Origin: JAOXRU01 sp965247735
GTDB lineage: Bacteria > Bacteroidota > Bacteroidia > Flavobacteriales > Flavobacteriaceae
NCBI GenBank assembly: GCA_965247735.1
Contig: CBDFHN010000001.1
Location: 813,335-877,334 of the forward strand
Length of the DNA stretch: 64,000 nt
Direction: 5' to 3'
A program made the position numbers and the translations under genes. Below the pieces are notes generated by a model that did no database searches, had not been told where the DNA came from, and saw only the letters and a program-made list of their open reading frames with translations. The first letter of the stretch is position 1; the number at the start of each line of letters is the position of its first letter. Below are positions 16,490 to 29,100 of the stretch, piece after piece.

Positions 16490-19400
16490 ATGGTTATACC
16501 CCAATATTTTTCTATGTTTATCAAAAGATTACTCTTTTGCTCTCTCTCTCTCTTTGTAACAAATGTTATATCTCAAGAAATGATAATTCCTTTTGAAGCA
16601 AACAAGGGGTCTATAAGTATTGCAAAAAAAATATTTGTAGATTCAGATGGATATGTTTGGTACTCAACTTATAAAGGGTTGGTTATGACTACGGGTAATA
16701 AATCGGTTATTTACCAAATAACTGGGCCTATGGGTGAAGAAATAACAAAAATAAATGCAGTATTTGTTGATAAGGAGGATTTTTGGCTGTCTACTGAGCA
16801 TGGTTTACTAGTCTTTAATAGTAAAACAGGAACTTATAATTGGTTGGAGATTAATAAAAAAATCTCTTTTAAAAATCAAATAATTATAAGTATAAAGAAG
16901 GATGTTTGTAGAGGTTTTTGGTTATTGTCAAATTTTTCAAATTTATATCGGTTTTATAATGGTGATCTACAAGTATTTAAATTACCAATAAAAGGAGTTA
17001 AGATTCTTAAAGTATTAGCAATAGATGAGTTAATTATTGAGACAGAATTTAAGGTGATTCATTTTAATAAAGGTCAGTTTAGTCTTTTATTAAATAAAAC
17101 TAAAAAAAAATATTCATTTTTTTTTAGTAAATACAAGTCGTTAACCCCTCTGGTGAAATCCTCACTGTCTAATTATTTTAATAATATATTAATGGCTGAT
17201 ATTCCTGAGTTACAATTGAGTATTATTGGAGTAAGGGAAGATCAAGTTATTATTAGCAAGAGTAATAATAAACATATGTATTTTGCTAATTATTCAAAAG
17301 GTATAATCAGAAAATTTAGAATGAATAATAGTAATGGGCCGCTAGAATTGGAACTTATAGATACAATTAAAATCTCGAGACAGACAGACGGCATCATCTC
17401 TGATCTTTGGGGGAACATATGGGAACTTTCTTCTATGGGTCTAAGAATGATTTGTAATTCATCAAAAATGTATGATCTCGTTAAATTGGGAAAAGACACA
17501 AATCTTAGTGTTAGGGGAATTGTTCAGGATAGTAATAAAAAGCTATATATAAATACAAACAGAGGTATTTATATGGGGATGAATTCAAAATACGAAGAGA
17601 TTCATTTTAAGCCAAAAACAGGGATGGATAAAACTTTTAGAGGTGTTTATGATTTTTATCTAGAAAACGATTCTATACTTTGGTGTTATGGTTATCATCC
17701 AAGGTTGTATAGAGTGAATTTAAAGAAGAAGATCTATTCATCCATAGAAATGCCTAAAAAACTCATAAGAAATAATAAGTTTTATTGTACCGATCTATCA
17801 AAAATAAATGACTCAACTTTTATACTTTCCCATAATAGTGGAGTTCTGAAATATAATAAAAAAAGCAGAAAATTCTCGGAAATGAAGCTGCCAATAGAGT
17901 TAAGAGGGAAAAGTGTGTATAAAATATTTTTTAATCATTCAAAACGCATTTTATGGTTTGGATTGCATGAAAGAGGAGGGCTAGTTCGTATAAACTTGGC
18001 TACGAATGAAACAATGCATTATCTTAGTTTAGGCAAATTAAAAGAGTCTAATAATATTAATTGTATTTTTACAGACTCTAATAATATTACTTGGATAGGA
18101 TCAGATTTGGGAGTGTTTTGTATTGATGCATTAGGTAATGTTGTTAAACGATATGGTAAAGGAACGGGGCTTTCTAATGATATTATTGTTAATATACTTG
18201 AACAAAATAATGCTATTTGGTTAACTTCTTATGATGGTTTAACAAAGATTGATAAAGATGGTATTTCTATTTTTCATATGACAGATAAAAACTTAGTTAG
18301 AGAGTTCAATAAGAAATCCGGTCATATAGATCAAAATGGAAAGTTTTTTTTTGGTAGTACAACGGGACTTATAAGTTTTTTTTCTTCTGATTTACGAAAA
18401 AATAATGTAAGTGATAGATTAAAGATACAACTATTGTCTTTGACTAAGAGTGAATACAATAATTCGGAAGATTATTCATTAACTGAAAATGCTGCATTGC
18501 AAAAAACGTTGAATTTAGCGTACGATAAAAATTATGTTAATATGACATTTGGGTTAAATGATTTGTCATATTATCAAAAACATTCATATTTATATAGAGT
18601 AAAAGAAAACAAAGGATCTTGGGGAGAGTGGTTGAGTTTTGGAGTCAATGGCAATCTTATATTTCATGATATGTCTCCAGGGAATTATTCTTTTCAAGTA
18701 AAAGGAGAGAATAGAAATAAGGAGAAATCTAATTTAATTGAATATGATTTGATTATTAAGGATGTTTTTTATAATGAAAAGCCGTTTGTCATTGGTGTTC
18801 TTTTTTTGTTGATTTTATTAGTGATTTATATTATAGGTTATAATAGAAGAGTACAAAAGAATATATATATAAAAAAAATAATAGAACTAAAAAACAAATC
18901 AAAACTACTTCAGGTTAAAATGAACCCACATTTTATATTTAATGCTATTGCTGGTATAGAAAAATCCGTGATGATACAAGATGAATTGACTGTTAATCGT
19001 AATATAGGAGCATTAGCTAAACTAATGAGGTCTTCTTTAGAGATGTGTGATAAAGAGTTGGTTACAATTAAGGAAGAGTTAGATTTTTGGAATAGTTATA
19101 TCCACTTTAAACAAACTGCAATTGATAAGGAAATTGATTATAGGCTGTACTTGGATTCTAATATAGATTTAGACTGCAAGATAGAAGGTTTTCTAATTCA
19201 GCCTATTATAGAGAACGCAATTATACATGGATTAATGAATAAAAAAATAGGGGTATGTAAGTTATCAATTCACATTGAAGAAATTAAGGGTAAAATTCAA
19301 ATAACTGTTGAAGATAATGGTATCGGAAGAAAAGCTTCAAGAGAATTGAATTCTATTTATCGAAACAATCATAAATCTTTTGCACAACAAATTCTTTTAG

Positions 19401-19558
19401 AGAGGATACAAATTTCAAACCTTGTAAAAGAAGAAAGTATTGAAATGAAAATAATAGATTTAATGAAAGATGAACAACCTATAGGAACAAAAGTAATTTT
19501 TAGGCTTCCTTTTGGTTTTTTTATTGGAGAAAAGATGAGTGTTAATATCAACACATAG
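16490..19558 (+). CDS. Hybrid sensor histidine kinase with two-component propeller and LytS-type kinase domain
   Basis: A 1,022-aa protein. The signal peptide (FIKRLLFCSLSLFVTNVIS; start at 16490 or at the second Met, 16514) is followed by about 650 residues of periplasmic two-component-regulator propeller repeats, with blades such as DSDGYVWYSTYKGL, DKEDFWLSTEHGLL and DSNNITWIGSDLGVF. A Y_Y_Y-type domain follows, ending DMSPGNYSFQVKGENR. One membrane segment lies at ~766-784 (FVIGVLFLLILLVIYIIGY), then a coiled linker and the LytS/YehU His-kinase domain with MNPHFIFNAIAG (phospho-acceptor His ~814) and an ATPase domain with ENAIIHGL and VEDNGIGRK. Its usual partner is a LytTR regulator; the only one here is at 42,124. 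Signal unknown. Confidence 0.9.
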   Translation: MVIPQYFSMFIKRLLFCSLSLFVTNVISQEMIIPFEANKGSISIAKKIFVDSDGYVWYSTYKGLVMTTGNKSVIYQITGPMGEEITKINAVFVDKEDFWLSTEHGLLVFNSKTGTYNWLEINKKISFKNQIIISIKKDVCRGFWLLSNFSNLYRFYNGDLQVFKLPIKGVKILKVLAIDELIIETEFKVIHFNKGQFSLLLNKTKKKYSFFFSKYKSLTPLVKSSLSNYFNNILMADIPELQLSIIGVREDQVIISKSNNKHMYFANYSKGIIRKFRMNNSNGPLELELIDTIKISRQTDGIISDLWGNIWELSSMGLRMICNSSKMYDLVKLGKDTNLSVRGIVQDSNKKLYINTNRGIYMGMNSKYEEIHFKPKTGMDKTFRGVYDFYLENDSILWCYGYHPRLYRVNLKKKIYSSIEMPKKLIRNNKFYCTDLSKINDSTFILSHNSGVLKYNKKSRKFSEMKLPIELRGKSVYKIFFNHSKRILWFGLHERGGLVRINLATNETMHYLSLGKLKESNNINCIFTDSNNITWIGSDLGVFCIDALGNVVKRYGKGTGLSNDIIVNILEQNNAIWLTSYDGLTKIDKDGISIFHMTDKNLVREFNKKSGHIDQNGKFFFGSTTGLISFFSSDLRKNNVSDRLKIQLLSLTKSEYNNSEDYSLTENAALQKTLNLAYDKNYVNMTFGLNDLSYYQKHSYLYRVKENKGSWGEWLSFGVNGNLIFHDMSPGNYSFQVKGENRNKEKSNLIEYDLIIKDVFYNEKPFVIGVLFLLILLVIYIIGYNRRVQKNIYIKKIIELKNKSKLLQVKMNPHFIFNAIAGIEKSVMIQDELTVNRNIGALAKLMRSSLEMCDKELVTIKEELDFWNSYIHFKQTAIDKEIDYRLYLDSNIDLDCKIEGFLIQPIIENAIIHGLMNKKIGVCKLSIHIEEIKGKIQITVEDNGIGRKASRELNSIYRNNHKSFAQQILLERIQISNLVKEESIEMKIIDLMKDEQPIGTKVIFRLPFGFFIGEKMSVNINT

Positions 19559-19744
19559 CAAAAAAATAAGACGATATTGTTTTGATTTGAAGGGTTTATT
19601 ATGGTTTATTCAATATTTGAAAGTATTTCTAGAACCCTACGATGGTTTTTATTGGTAATAGGATTATTTGATTCAAATTGAATAACGTCAAGTAAAAGTG
19701 ATCATTATTAGCAAGATTAATTCTTCTATTTTATTAGTCTCAAA

Positions 19745-20115
19745 AACAGTTGAAAATACGCACTTTAGTGCATTTCACTTTAGTTTCTAAAAACTTTATC
19801 TTTACTTTTATGACAGAACAAAGATCGAACGGTCATAGTGTTTCTCCGTTAACAAGTCAGCTAGTTTGGAGAACAGAATATCCTTATCATGGATTAAAGG
19901 TAATATTCAGGCGCGTTGTCGCACACTTTCGATACAGATAAACGACGAGGAAGATGTTAAAATCTTAAAAGTAGTAGTACTCAAAGATCATATAGATATG
20001 TGTTTGTGGTGTTATCGAAGATCAGATGATGGTAATGCAATGAACTTTATAGTTGAATGATAAACGTAAGGTGACTTTAAGTCATATTAGCGAACCTATA
20101 GAGAGTGGTTCAGTT
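19745..20115 (+). mobile_element. Degraded IS200-like element (internal deletion)
   Basis: The left end (GCACTTTAGTGC hairpin) and the start TEQRSNGHSV match the intact IS200-like element at 36,108. The middle is deleted and the frame broken. The right part (CYRRSDDGNAMNFIVE and GTGACTTTAAGTCA) matches the intact copy's end. Inactive relic. Confidence 0.75.
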
Positions 20116-20773
20116 ACTCTGATTGATTTAATCTAAACAATTCCTCGAGGTCAGGAGGAAAGTATGAAGACCTAAGATTTTCATAAAGCTAAAAATAAAT
20201 TTCCCCCGTTTTATACCTCGATAGCGCTGCATTTGGGTAGCTTATGGATAATCAATGAATTGTATTTTTTGTTATGTATTAAAGTGTTTAGTCTCTTATA
20301 GAGAGTTTGTTTCCTGAGGATTGCCTCGAAATCAAAAATGTTTTTTCAAAGGGATATTTTATGACTATTAGCAGAGGTTGTTGATTGTAATTTTTTTGAG
20401 CTACAAGAATGTCTTTTTTTTTAAACTAATCATTAGCATATAATAATGTATAAAAGATAGATATTCTCTAAAATAAGATAATTCACCTTCTGTTTTAAGT
20501 AATCATTTTAATTACTGTTTTTAACTAGTGTAAAATTGATTTTAGATATTTTTTCTTTCAATGGCACAAGCTTTATCTTTATTAGGTTTGTTCAAATTAC
20601 ACCAGTTTTTTTATTCGTAACATATGTTTTAATTGTTATATGTAATTGTTTTTAAGAGCAACAAACACGTGTAAAAAACAAATATTTGCTAATACCGCCC
20701 AGTTATCCTTTTTTTTTGACCAAGTATAAAACACTACAGTTGTTAATGACGCTTCTTGTGTTAATTTAGCTCC
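20116..20773. other. Intergenic, nothing recognised
   Basis: About 650 bp, AT-rich, with no supported gene. It probably contains the promoter of the FG-GAP gene, but no good TTG-N20-TAnnTTTG match was found. Confidence 0.3.
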
Positions 20774-22093
20774 ATGAATGTAGGAAATGTATATAATCCT
20801 AGGGTAGAAAAAGAAGTTATTGATTGTATGGATATTAAAGATCAATTTGAAGCGTTTTTGACAGAAGAGAGGACGATGTTTGCTTCAGTGGTTGAGATGA
20901 CAGATAAGATAATGCTTATTAGTGCTTATAGAGGTGTTAAATTGGATATAACCAGTGATGAGGTTGTTGATAAGACAGGTTTGGTATATGTGTATGAACG
21001 CATAGGTGAAAGTTGGCTTTTTGATACTGTTTTATATGGTACAGGTTTGGTAGCTGGAGCTATGTTTGGAAGATCATTAGCGATTTATGATAAAACTATT
21101 GTCGTTGGCGCTCCGGGTCAGATAGTGTCTAATGCAAGTAATTGTGAAGATTTGGTAAGGGGAGGAGCTGTATATGTTTTTGAGAGAGAAGATGGGGTAT
21201 GGATAGAAAAAAAATGTTTAAAATCAGATAAAGTACAGCAAGATTCTCAATATGGATATAGTGTTGATTTATATGGGGATTCTATAGTGGTCAGTGCTAT
21301 GCTTGAATCATTATCAGAATTGCCTTTTAATAGCATAGGGGTAGTCTATGTATATAAGAAGCGCTATTCTTCATGGGAGCGAGTAGCTTGTTTATGTCCT
21401 TCGGAAAAAGGGATGCGTTCTTATTATGGATACTCAGTTGTAATTCATGAAAATACAATAGTGGTGGGTGCCTATGGGAAAGGTGCAGAAGATAGGAGTG
21501 ATGGAGCAGCATATATATATGAGCATAATGGTATTGATTGGAATTTGCAAGATATTTTGGTCCCGCGTAACGCTAATACGGTAAAGTATGGGTTTTCATT
21601 AGCGATAAATAAGGATACAATAGTAATTGGAGCCCCAGGAGAAGCTGTTGAGGTCGTAAATGAAGGTATCGAGGGAATGTGTAAATCTGGAGGAGCAGTT
21701 TATATCTATCATAAAAAAAAAGGATACTGGAACTTGGTTTCTAGGGTAAAAGTAGAGAATGTAGAAGAAAATGATTTGTTTGGATATTCGGTATCGATGT
21801 TGGGGAGATTTGTATGCATAGGCGTGCCATGGAAAAAGGGAAAAAAAATGGATGTAATTGGCTTTTTTCGCAAGATTAAAAGTAATGGTGCTGTTTATAT
21901 TTTTGGATGGAATGGTACATGTTATGTTCAGCGGCAATACATTATATCACCAAATATGAACTCGGAAGGGTGGTTTGGTTTTGTTTTAGCAAATAATAAA
22001 GAAGAATTAATGGTAGGATCGCCTAATGATTTTAATGGTAAAAAAAATGGAGGAACATCTTATTTGTATGCTTTAAAAAACAAGTGTTGTTAA
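20774..22093 (+). CDS. FG-GAP/integrin-alpha-like beta-propeller protein
   Basis: A 439-aa protein made of about seven related ~55-residue blades of the form 'SLAIYDKTIVVGAPG ... GAVYVFERE', the FG-GAP repeat (for example VVIHENTIVVGAYG, LAINKDTIVIGAPG, GGAVYIYHKK, GGTSYLYALK). Such propellers bind ligands or calcium at cell surfaces. Here no signal peptide is visible from the ATG at 20774, unlike typical surface propellers; a different start or a non-classical route is possible. It lies upstream of the SprF/adhesin pair on the same strand, 124 bp away. Confidence 0.7.
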   Translation: MNVGNVYNPRVEKEVIDCMDIKDQFEAFLTEERTMFASVVEMTDKIMLISAYRGVKLDITSDEVVDKTGLVYVYERIGESWLFDTVLYGTGLVAGAMFGRSLAIYDKTIVVGAPGQIVSNASNCEDLVRGGAVYVFEREDGVWIEKKCLKSDKVQQDSQYGYSVDLYGDSIVVSAMLESLSELPFNSIGVVYVYKKRYSSWERVACLCPSEKGMRSYYGYSVVIHENTIVVGAYGKGAEDRSDGAAYIYEHNGIDWNLQDILVPRNANTVKYGFSLAINKDTIVIGAPGEAVEVVNEGIEGMCKSGGAVYIYHKKKGYWNLVSRVKVENVEENDLFGYSVSMLGRFVCIGVPWKKGKKMDVIGFFRKIKSNGAVYIFGWNGTCYVQRQYIISPNMNSEGWFGFVLANNKEELMVGSPNDFNGKKNGGTSYLYALKNKCC

Positions 22094-22217
22094 TTATAAG
22101 TTGTAGCGCTTGTTTGGATTTTAATATAAATAACTAAAAACAAAAATATGTAGGATAAAATAAGTAAGAGCGTTTTTTAATGTATAGGGTGGAGATGTTG
22201 TTGGTAATTGATTACTC

Positions 22218-23138
22218 ATGACAAAAAATTTTTGTTTAATTTTTTTAAATAGTCTAATGAAGAATATAATAGTATTTATGGGTTGCTTATTGTTTGTTAT
22301 TAATGCAAGTGGGCAACAAGAAGAAAATGTGCTTATGTTTCATAAGCAAATGCATGTATTTAATCCAGCTTATGCTGGATCAAATAATAATGGAGCTAAT
22401 TTTTTTGGAAGCTTTCGTTCGCAATGGGTAGGAGTAAAAGATGCTCCTGAGCATCGCAATTTTTCTTTTGATACTCCACTAGGAAAACAATTAGGATTAG
22501 GGGTATCAGTTAGTGATGATAGAGTGTTTATAGAAAAACGTACTTCGGTAAATTTAGATTTTTCATATAAGATTCAGCTTTCATCTCGTATAAATTTGTT
22601 CATGGGAGCAAGAGGTTCAGTAGAACTTTTTAATATAGAATTGTCAAGACTTCATGACGCCAATGATTTAGATTATACAGGAGTTAGTGATCAAAACAAT
22701 AAGGCATTAAATATTGGAGCTGGATTGTATTTGCTTCACGATTCTTTTTATCTGTCATTTGCAGTTCCACGGTTGTTAGCAACAAAGCGTATAGCAGTAG
22801 AAGATGCAAAAGCGACAATTGCTAGCACCAGATTACATAGCTATATGTCTGGAGGGTATGCGTTTGAATTGTCCAGTAGTTTTAAGATGCAGCCAAGGTT
22901 TTTAATGCGTTATGTTGAAGATGCGCCTTTCGCGGCAGATGTTTTGCTAGGATTGGACTATAATGACAGAATTGAGTTAGGCGCTTCTATTAGTACAAAT
23001 GAATTATTTGGAGGCTTTTTTACCGTAAAACTACAAGATTTTGCAGAGTTTGGCTATTCGTATGGCAATACGACTAACTCAGATTTAAGTTTGGTGAGCA
23101 AAAGTATACATGAAGCATATTTGAGGTTTTTTCTTTAA
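22218..23138 (+). CDS. PorP/SprF-family type IX secretion outer-membrane protein
   Basis: 306 aa from the first ATG; the better start is the Met at 22260 (MKNIIVFMGCLLFVINASG, then QQ), which gives a clean signal peptide. The start of the mature part has HKQMHVFNPAYAGSN, the hallmark of PorP/SprF proteins, then the FRSQWVGVKDAPEHRNFSFD region and a beta-barrel-like C-terminal half ending LRFFL. In gliding flavobacteria SprF is needed to bring the large adhesin SprB to the surface. The gene is followed after 43 bp by a giant adhesin with a type B C-terminal domain, so the two should work as a pair in one operon. Confidence 0.9.
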   Translation: MTKNFCLIFLNSLMKNIIVFMGCLLFVINASGQQEENVLMFHKQMHVFNPAYAGSNNNGANFFGSFRSQWVGVKDAPEHRNFSFDTPLGKQLGLGVSVSDDRVFIEKRTSVNLDFSYKIQLSSRINLFMGARGSVELFNIELSRLHDANDLDYTGVSDQNNKALNIGAGLYLLHDSFYLSFAVPRLLATKRIAVEDAKATIASTRLHSYMSGGYAFELSSSFKMQPRFLMRYVEDAPFAADVLLGLDYNDRIELGASISTNELFGGFFTVKLQDFAEFGYSYGNTTNSDLSLVSKSIHEAYLRFFL

Positions 23139-23181
23139 GAGTTTACTAATAAAAAATAAATAAATTTTTAGCTGATAAGTT

Positions 23182-26100
23182 ATGAATAAAATAAAAAATA
23201 AAAAATCGAATAATATAAAAATAAAAGGGAGAACAAAACTGTTGTCTAGTTTTTTTCTTTTCTTTTTGTTGATACAAAATAGTTGGGCACAAAACCCAAT
23301 GGTTTTTACAGTTGATGTTTCAATAACAAATAGTTTGAATACAGCTTGGTTGACCTTGCCAGGTGTTGGAGGAGGTAATTATGATATTGATTTTGATTAT
23401 GATGGAATAACATTTAATCCTGTTTTAAGTTCTCAAACGGGCATGATATCAATGAATTATACACTTACAAGTGGTATTTTTCAAGTTGGATTAAGAGGTG
23501 ATTATGGTGGCATACCTTTTGCTTTCTCCTCTCCGAATATTGTCTCTTTAGAGCAATGGGGAGACCTTGCTAGGGTTCGATATGATTTTTTTCTTTCTAA
23601 TAGAAATACTTTTGTGAATAATGCAACTGATCAACCAAATATGTCAAATGTAATATCTACTAATGATATGTTCAATGGAGCATCTGCATTTAATATGGAT
23701 GTGAGTAGTTGGGATACGAGGAGTTTGGTAACAGCAAATAACATGTTTAAAAATAGCCCAATTGATCCAGATGTTTCTAGCTGGGATTTTACTAATGTTA
23801 CTAGTCTTTCAGGTTTTTTTGAAGGGTCTGGTATTTCAACGGCGAACTATGATAAAGCTTTAATTAGTTTTGATGCATCTGGACTTACAGGTATCAATTT
23901 AGGAACTGTACCTAGTAGTTATTGTAGTGCTGCTGCTGTTGCTGCAAGAGCAAATTTAATAACAAAAGGTTGGACGATTTCGGATTCTGGAGTTTGTGTA
24001 GTAAGTTTTACAATAGATGCAATAACAGCAGCAAGTATAGCAGAAAACACTGCATATACAGGAGTAGTCCCAAACATAACAGGGAGTCCAGTAGGTGCAG
24101 TAACTTATAGTTTATCAGGATCAGATGCAGGGTTATTTACCATAGCTACAGCTACAGGAATAGTAAGTATGATAGGTAAAGATTTTGAGATTCCAATAGA
24201 TACCGATACCGATAATGTATACGAATTAGGTATTACTGCTACAGATAGTAATGGAAACACAGCTATTCAGTCATGGCAAGTAACGGTAACAAATGTAGTA
24301 GAAGTAGTAAGTTTTACAATAGATGCAATAACAGCAGCAAGTATAGTAGAAAACACAGCATATACAGGAGTAGTCCCAAACATAACAGGGAGCCCAGTAG
24401 GTGCAGTAGCTTATAGTTTATCAGGATCAGATGCAGGGTTATTTACCATAGCTACAGCTACAGGAATAGTAAGTATGATTGGTAGGGATTTTGAATCTCC
24501 GTCTGATACCGACACCGATAATGTATACGAATTAAGTATAACCGCTACAGATAGTGATGGAAACACAGCTATTCAGTCATGGCAAGTAACGGTAACAAAT
24601 GTAGTAGAAGTAGTAAGTTTTACAATAGATGCAATAACAGCAGCAAGTATAGTAGAAAACACAGCATATACGGGAGTAGTCCCAAACATAACAGGGAGTC
24701 CAGTAGGTGCAGTAACTTATAGTTTATCAGGATCAGATGCAGGGTTATTTACCATAGCTACAGCTACAGGAGTAGTAAGTATGATAGGTAAAGATTTTGA
24801 GATTCCAACAGATACCAATACCGATAATGTATACGAATTAGGTATTACTGCTACAGATAGTGATGGAAACACAGCTATTCAGTCATGGCAAGTAACGGTA
24901 ACAAATGTAGTAGAAGTAGTAAGTTTTACAATAGATGCAATAACAGCAGCAAGTATAGCAGAAAACACTGCATATACAGGAGTAGTCCCAAACATAACAG
25001 GGAGTCCAGTAGGTGCAGTAACTTATAGTTTATCAGGATCAGATGCAGGGTTATTTACCATAGCTACAGCTACAGGAGTAGTGAGTATGATAGGTAGAGA
25101 TTTTGAATCACCCGCTGATGCAGATGCGGACAACGTATATGATTTAACAATAACCGCTACAGATAGTGATGGAAACACAGCTATTCAGTCATGGCAAGTA
25201 ACGGTAACAAATGTAGTAGAAGTAGTAAGTTTTACAATAGATGCAATAACAGCAGCAAGTATAGTAGAAAACACAGCATATACGGGAGTAGTCCCAAACA
25301 TAACAGGGAGTCCAGTAGGTGCAGTAACTTATAGTTTATCAGGATCAGATGCAGGGTTATTTACCATAGCTACAGCTACAGGAGTAGTAAGTATGATAGG
25401 TAAAGATTTTGAGATTCCAACAGATACCGATACCGATAATGTATACGAATTAAGTATAACCGCTACAGATAGTGATGGAAACACAGCTATTCAGTCATGG
25501 CAAGTAACGGTAACAAATGTAGTAGAAGTAGTAAGTTTTACAATAGATGCAATAACAGCAGCAAGTATAGTAGAAAACACAGCATATACAGGAGTAGTCC
25601 CAAACATAACAGGGAGCCCAGTAGGTGCAGTAGCTTATAGTTTATCAGGATCAGATGCAGGGTTATTTACCATAGCTACAGTTACAGGAATAGTAAGTAT
25701 GATTGGTAGGGATTTTGAATCTCCGTCTGATACCGACACCGATAATGTATACGAATTAAGTATAACCGCTACAGATAGTGATGGAAACACAGCTATTCAG
25801 TCATGGCAAGTAACGGTAACAAATGTAGTAGAAGCAGTAAGTTTTACAATAGATGCAATAACAGCAGCAAGTATAGTAGAAAACACAGCATATACGGGAG
25901 TAGTCCCAAACATAACAGGGAGCCCAGTAGGTGCAGTAGCTTATAGTTTATCAGGATCAGATGCAGGGTTATTTACCATAGCTACAGCTACAGGAATAGT
26001 AAGTATGATTGGTAGGGATTTTGAATCTCCGTCTGATACCGACACCGATAATGTATACGAATTAAGTATAACTGCTACAGATAGTGATGGAAACACAGCT

Positions 26101-29100
26101 ATTCAGTCATGGCAAGTAACGGTAACAAATGTAGTAGAAGTAGTAAGTTTTACAATAGATGCAATAACAGCAGCAAGTATAGTAGAAAACACAGCATATA
26201 CAGGAGTAGTCCCAAACATAACAGGGAGTCCAGTAGGTGCAGTAACTTATAGTTTATCAGGATCAGATGCAGGGTTATTTACCATAGCTACAGCTACAGG
26301 AGTAGTAAGTATGATAGGTAAAGATTTTGAGATTCCAACAGATACCGATACCGATAATGTATACGAATTAAGTATAACCGCTACAGATAGTGATGGAAAC
26401 ACAGCTATTCAGTCATGGCAAGTAACGGTAACAAATGTAGTAGAAGTAGTAAGTTTTACAATAGATGCAATAACAGCAGCAAGTATAGTAGAAAACACAG
26501 CATATACAGGAGTAGTCCCAAACATAACAGGGAGCCCAGTAGGTGCAGTAGCTTATAGTTTATCAGGATCAGATGCAGGGTTATTTACCATAGCTACAGT
26601 TACAGGAATAGTAAGTATGATTGGTAGGGATTTTGAATCTCCGTCTGATACCGACACCGATAATGTATACGAATTAAGTATAACCGCTACAGATAGTGAT
26701 GGAAACACAGCTATTCAGTCATGGCAAGTAACGGTAACAAATGTAGTAGAAGTAGTAAGTTTTACAATAGATGCAATAACAGCAGAAAACACAGCATATA
26801 CGGGAGTAGTCCCAAACATAACAGGGAGTCCAGTAGGTGCAGTAACTTATAGTTTATCAGGATCAGATGCAGGGTTATTTACCATAGCTACAGAGTAGTA
26901 AGTATGATAGGTAAAGATTTTGAGATTCCAACAGATACCGACACCGATAATATACGAATTAAGTATAACCGCTACAGATAGTGATGGAAACACAGCTATT
27001 CAGTCATGGCAAGTAACGGTAACAAATGTAGTAGAAGCAGTAAGTTTTACAATAGAGCAATAACAGCAGCAAGTATAGTAGAAAACACAGCATATACGGG
27101 AGTAGTCCCAAACATAAGCCCAGTAGGTGCAGTAGCTTATAGTTTATCAGGATCAGATGCAGGGTTATTTACCATAGCTACAGCTACAGGAATAGTAAGT
27201 ATGATTGGTAGGGATTTTGAATCTCCGTCAGATACCGACACCGATAATGTATACGAATTAAGTATAACTGCTACAGATAGTGATAGCTATTCAGTCACAA
27301 GTAACGGTAACAAATGTAGTAGAAGTAGTAAGTTTTACAATAGATGCAATAACAGCAGCAAGTATAGTAGAAAACACAGCATATACAGGAGTCCCAAACA
27401 TAACAGGGAGCCCAGTAGGTGCAGTAACTTATAGTTTATCAGGATCAGATGCAGGGTTATTTACCATAGCTACAGCTACAGGAGTAGTAAGTATGATAGG
27501 TAAAGATTTTGAGATTCCAACAGATACCGAAGTATGTATACGAATTAAGTATAACCGCTACAGATAGTGATGGAAATACAGCTATTCAGTCATGGCAAGT
27601 AACAACAAATGTAGTAGAAGTAGTAAGTTTTACAATAGATGCAATAACAGCAGCAAGTATAGTAGAAAACACAGCATATACAGGAGTAGTCCCAAACATA
27701 ACAGGGAGTCCAGTAGGTGCAGTAACTTATAGTTTATCAGGATCAGATGCAGGGTTATTTACCATAGCTACAGCTACAGGAATAGTAAGTATGATTGGTA
27801 GGGATTTTGAATCTCCGTCTGATACCGACACCGATAATGTATACGAATTAAGTATAACCGCTACAGATAGTGATGGAAACACAGCTATTCAGTCATGGCA
27901 AGTAACGGTAACAAATGTAGTAGAAGTAGTAAGTTTTACAATAGATGCAATAACAGCAGCAAGTATAGTAGAAAACACAGCATATACGGGAGTAGTCCCA
28001 AACATAACAGGGAGTCCAGTAGGTGCAGTAACTTATAGTTTATCAGGATCAGATGCAGGGTTATTTACCATAGCTACAGCTACAGGAGTAGTAAGTATGA
28101 TAGGTAGAGATTTTGAATCACCCGCTGATGCAGATGCGGACAACGTATATGATTTAACAATAACCGCTACAGATAGTGATGGAAATACAGCAAGTGAATC
28201 TTGGACGTTAACCATAACAAATATAGTAGAAACAGCAAGCTTTACAATAGCTGCAATTAGTAATGTTAATCTAGATGAAAACACTGCGTATACAGGAGTT
28301 ACACCAAATATAATAGGCATTCCAATTGGAGTTTTAACTTATAGTTTAGGTGGAGTTGATGCAACATTATTTACAATAGATGCAGCTACAGGAATAGTCG
28401 GTATGTCAAGCAAAGATTTTGAAAACCCATTAGATATAGGTGCAGATAATGTTTATGAATTAAGCATAACTGTCACAGATAGTGATGGAAATACAGCAAA
28501 CGAATCTTGGACGGTAACAATGATAGATGATATTGTTGAAGATTCTATAAATGCATTAACAGAAGTATTAGAGAGTTCATCTTCTATAGGAGGATCAAGT
28601 AATGCAAATGGAGTAGATGTATCATTAGATATATTAAATTCAATATTAGGACTTACAGGAGTAGATGCTGGTTCTCTTGCAATTTATCAAGCATTAATTG
28701 CATTAGAAACAAGTTTTAGTACACCTCCAGAATTGACAGAAATACAAGCAATAATAGATGCAGCAAATTCTAGTGGAGACATAGATGGTGATGGGATAAC
28801 AGATGTATTAGATCCAAATCCTACCAATCCAGATACAGATGGCGATGGCATAACCGATGGTGCAGATGTAGATATAGACGGTGATGGAATAGCAGATAAT
28901 GGAATCGATACAGATGGAGATGGAATTAACGATATCTCAGATGTAGATGTAGACGGTGATGGAATAGCAGATAATGGAACAGATATGGATGGAGATGGAA
29001 TTACAGATTCTGCAGACACAGACATAGATGGCGATGGATTAGTAAATACATTAGACCCAGATCCTACCAATCCAGATACAGATGGCGATGGCATAACCGA

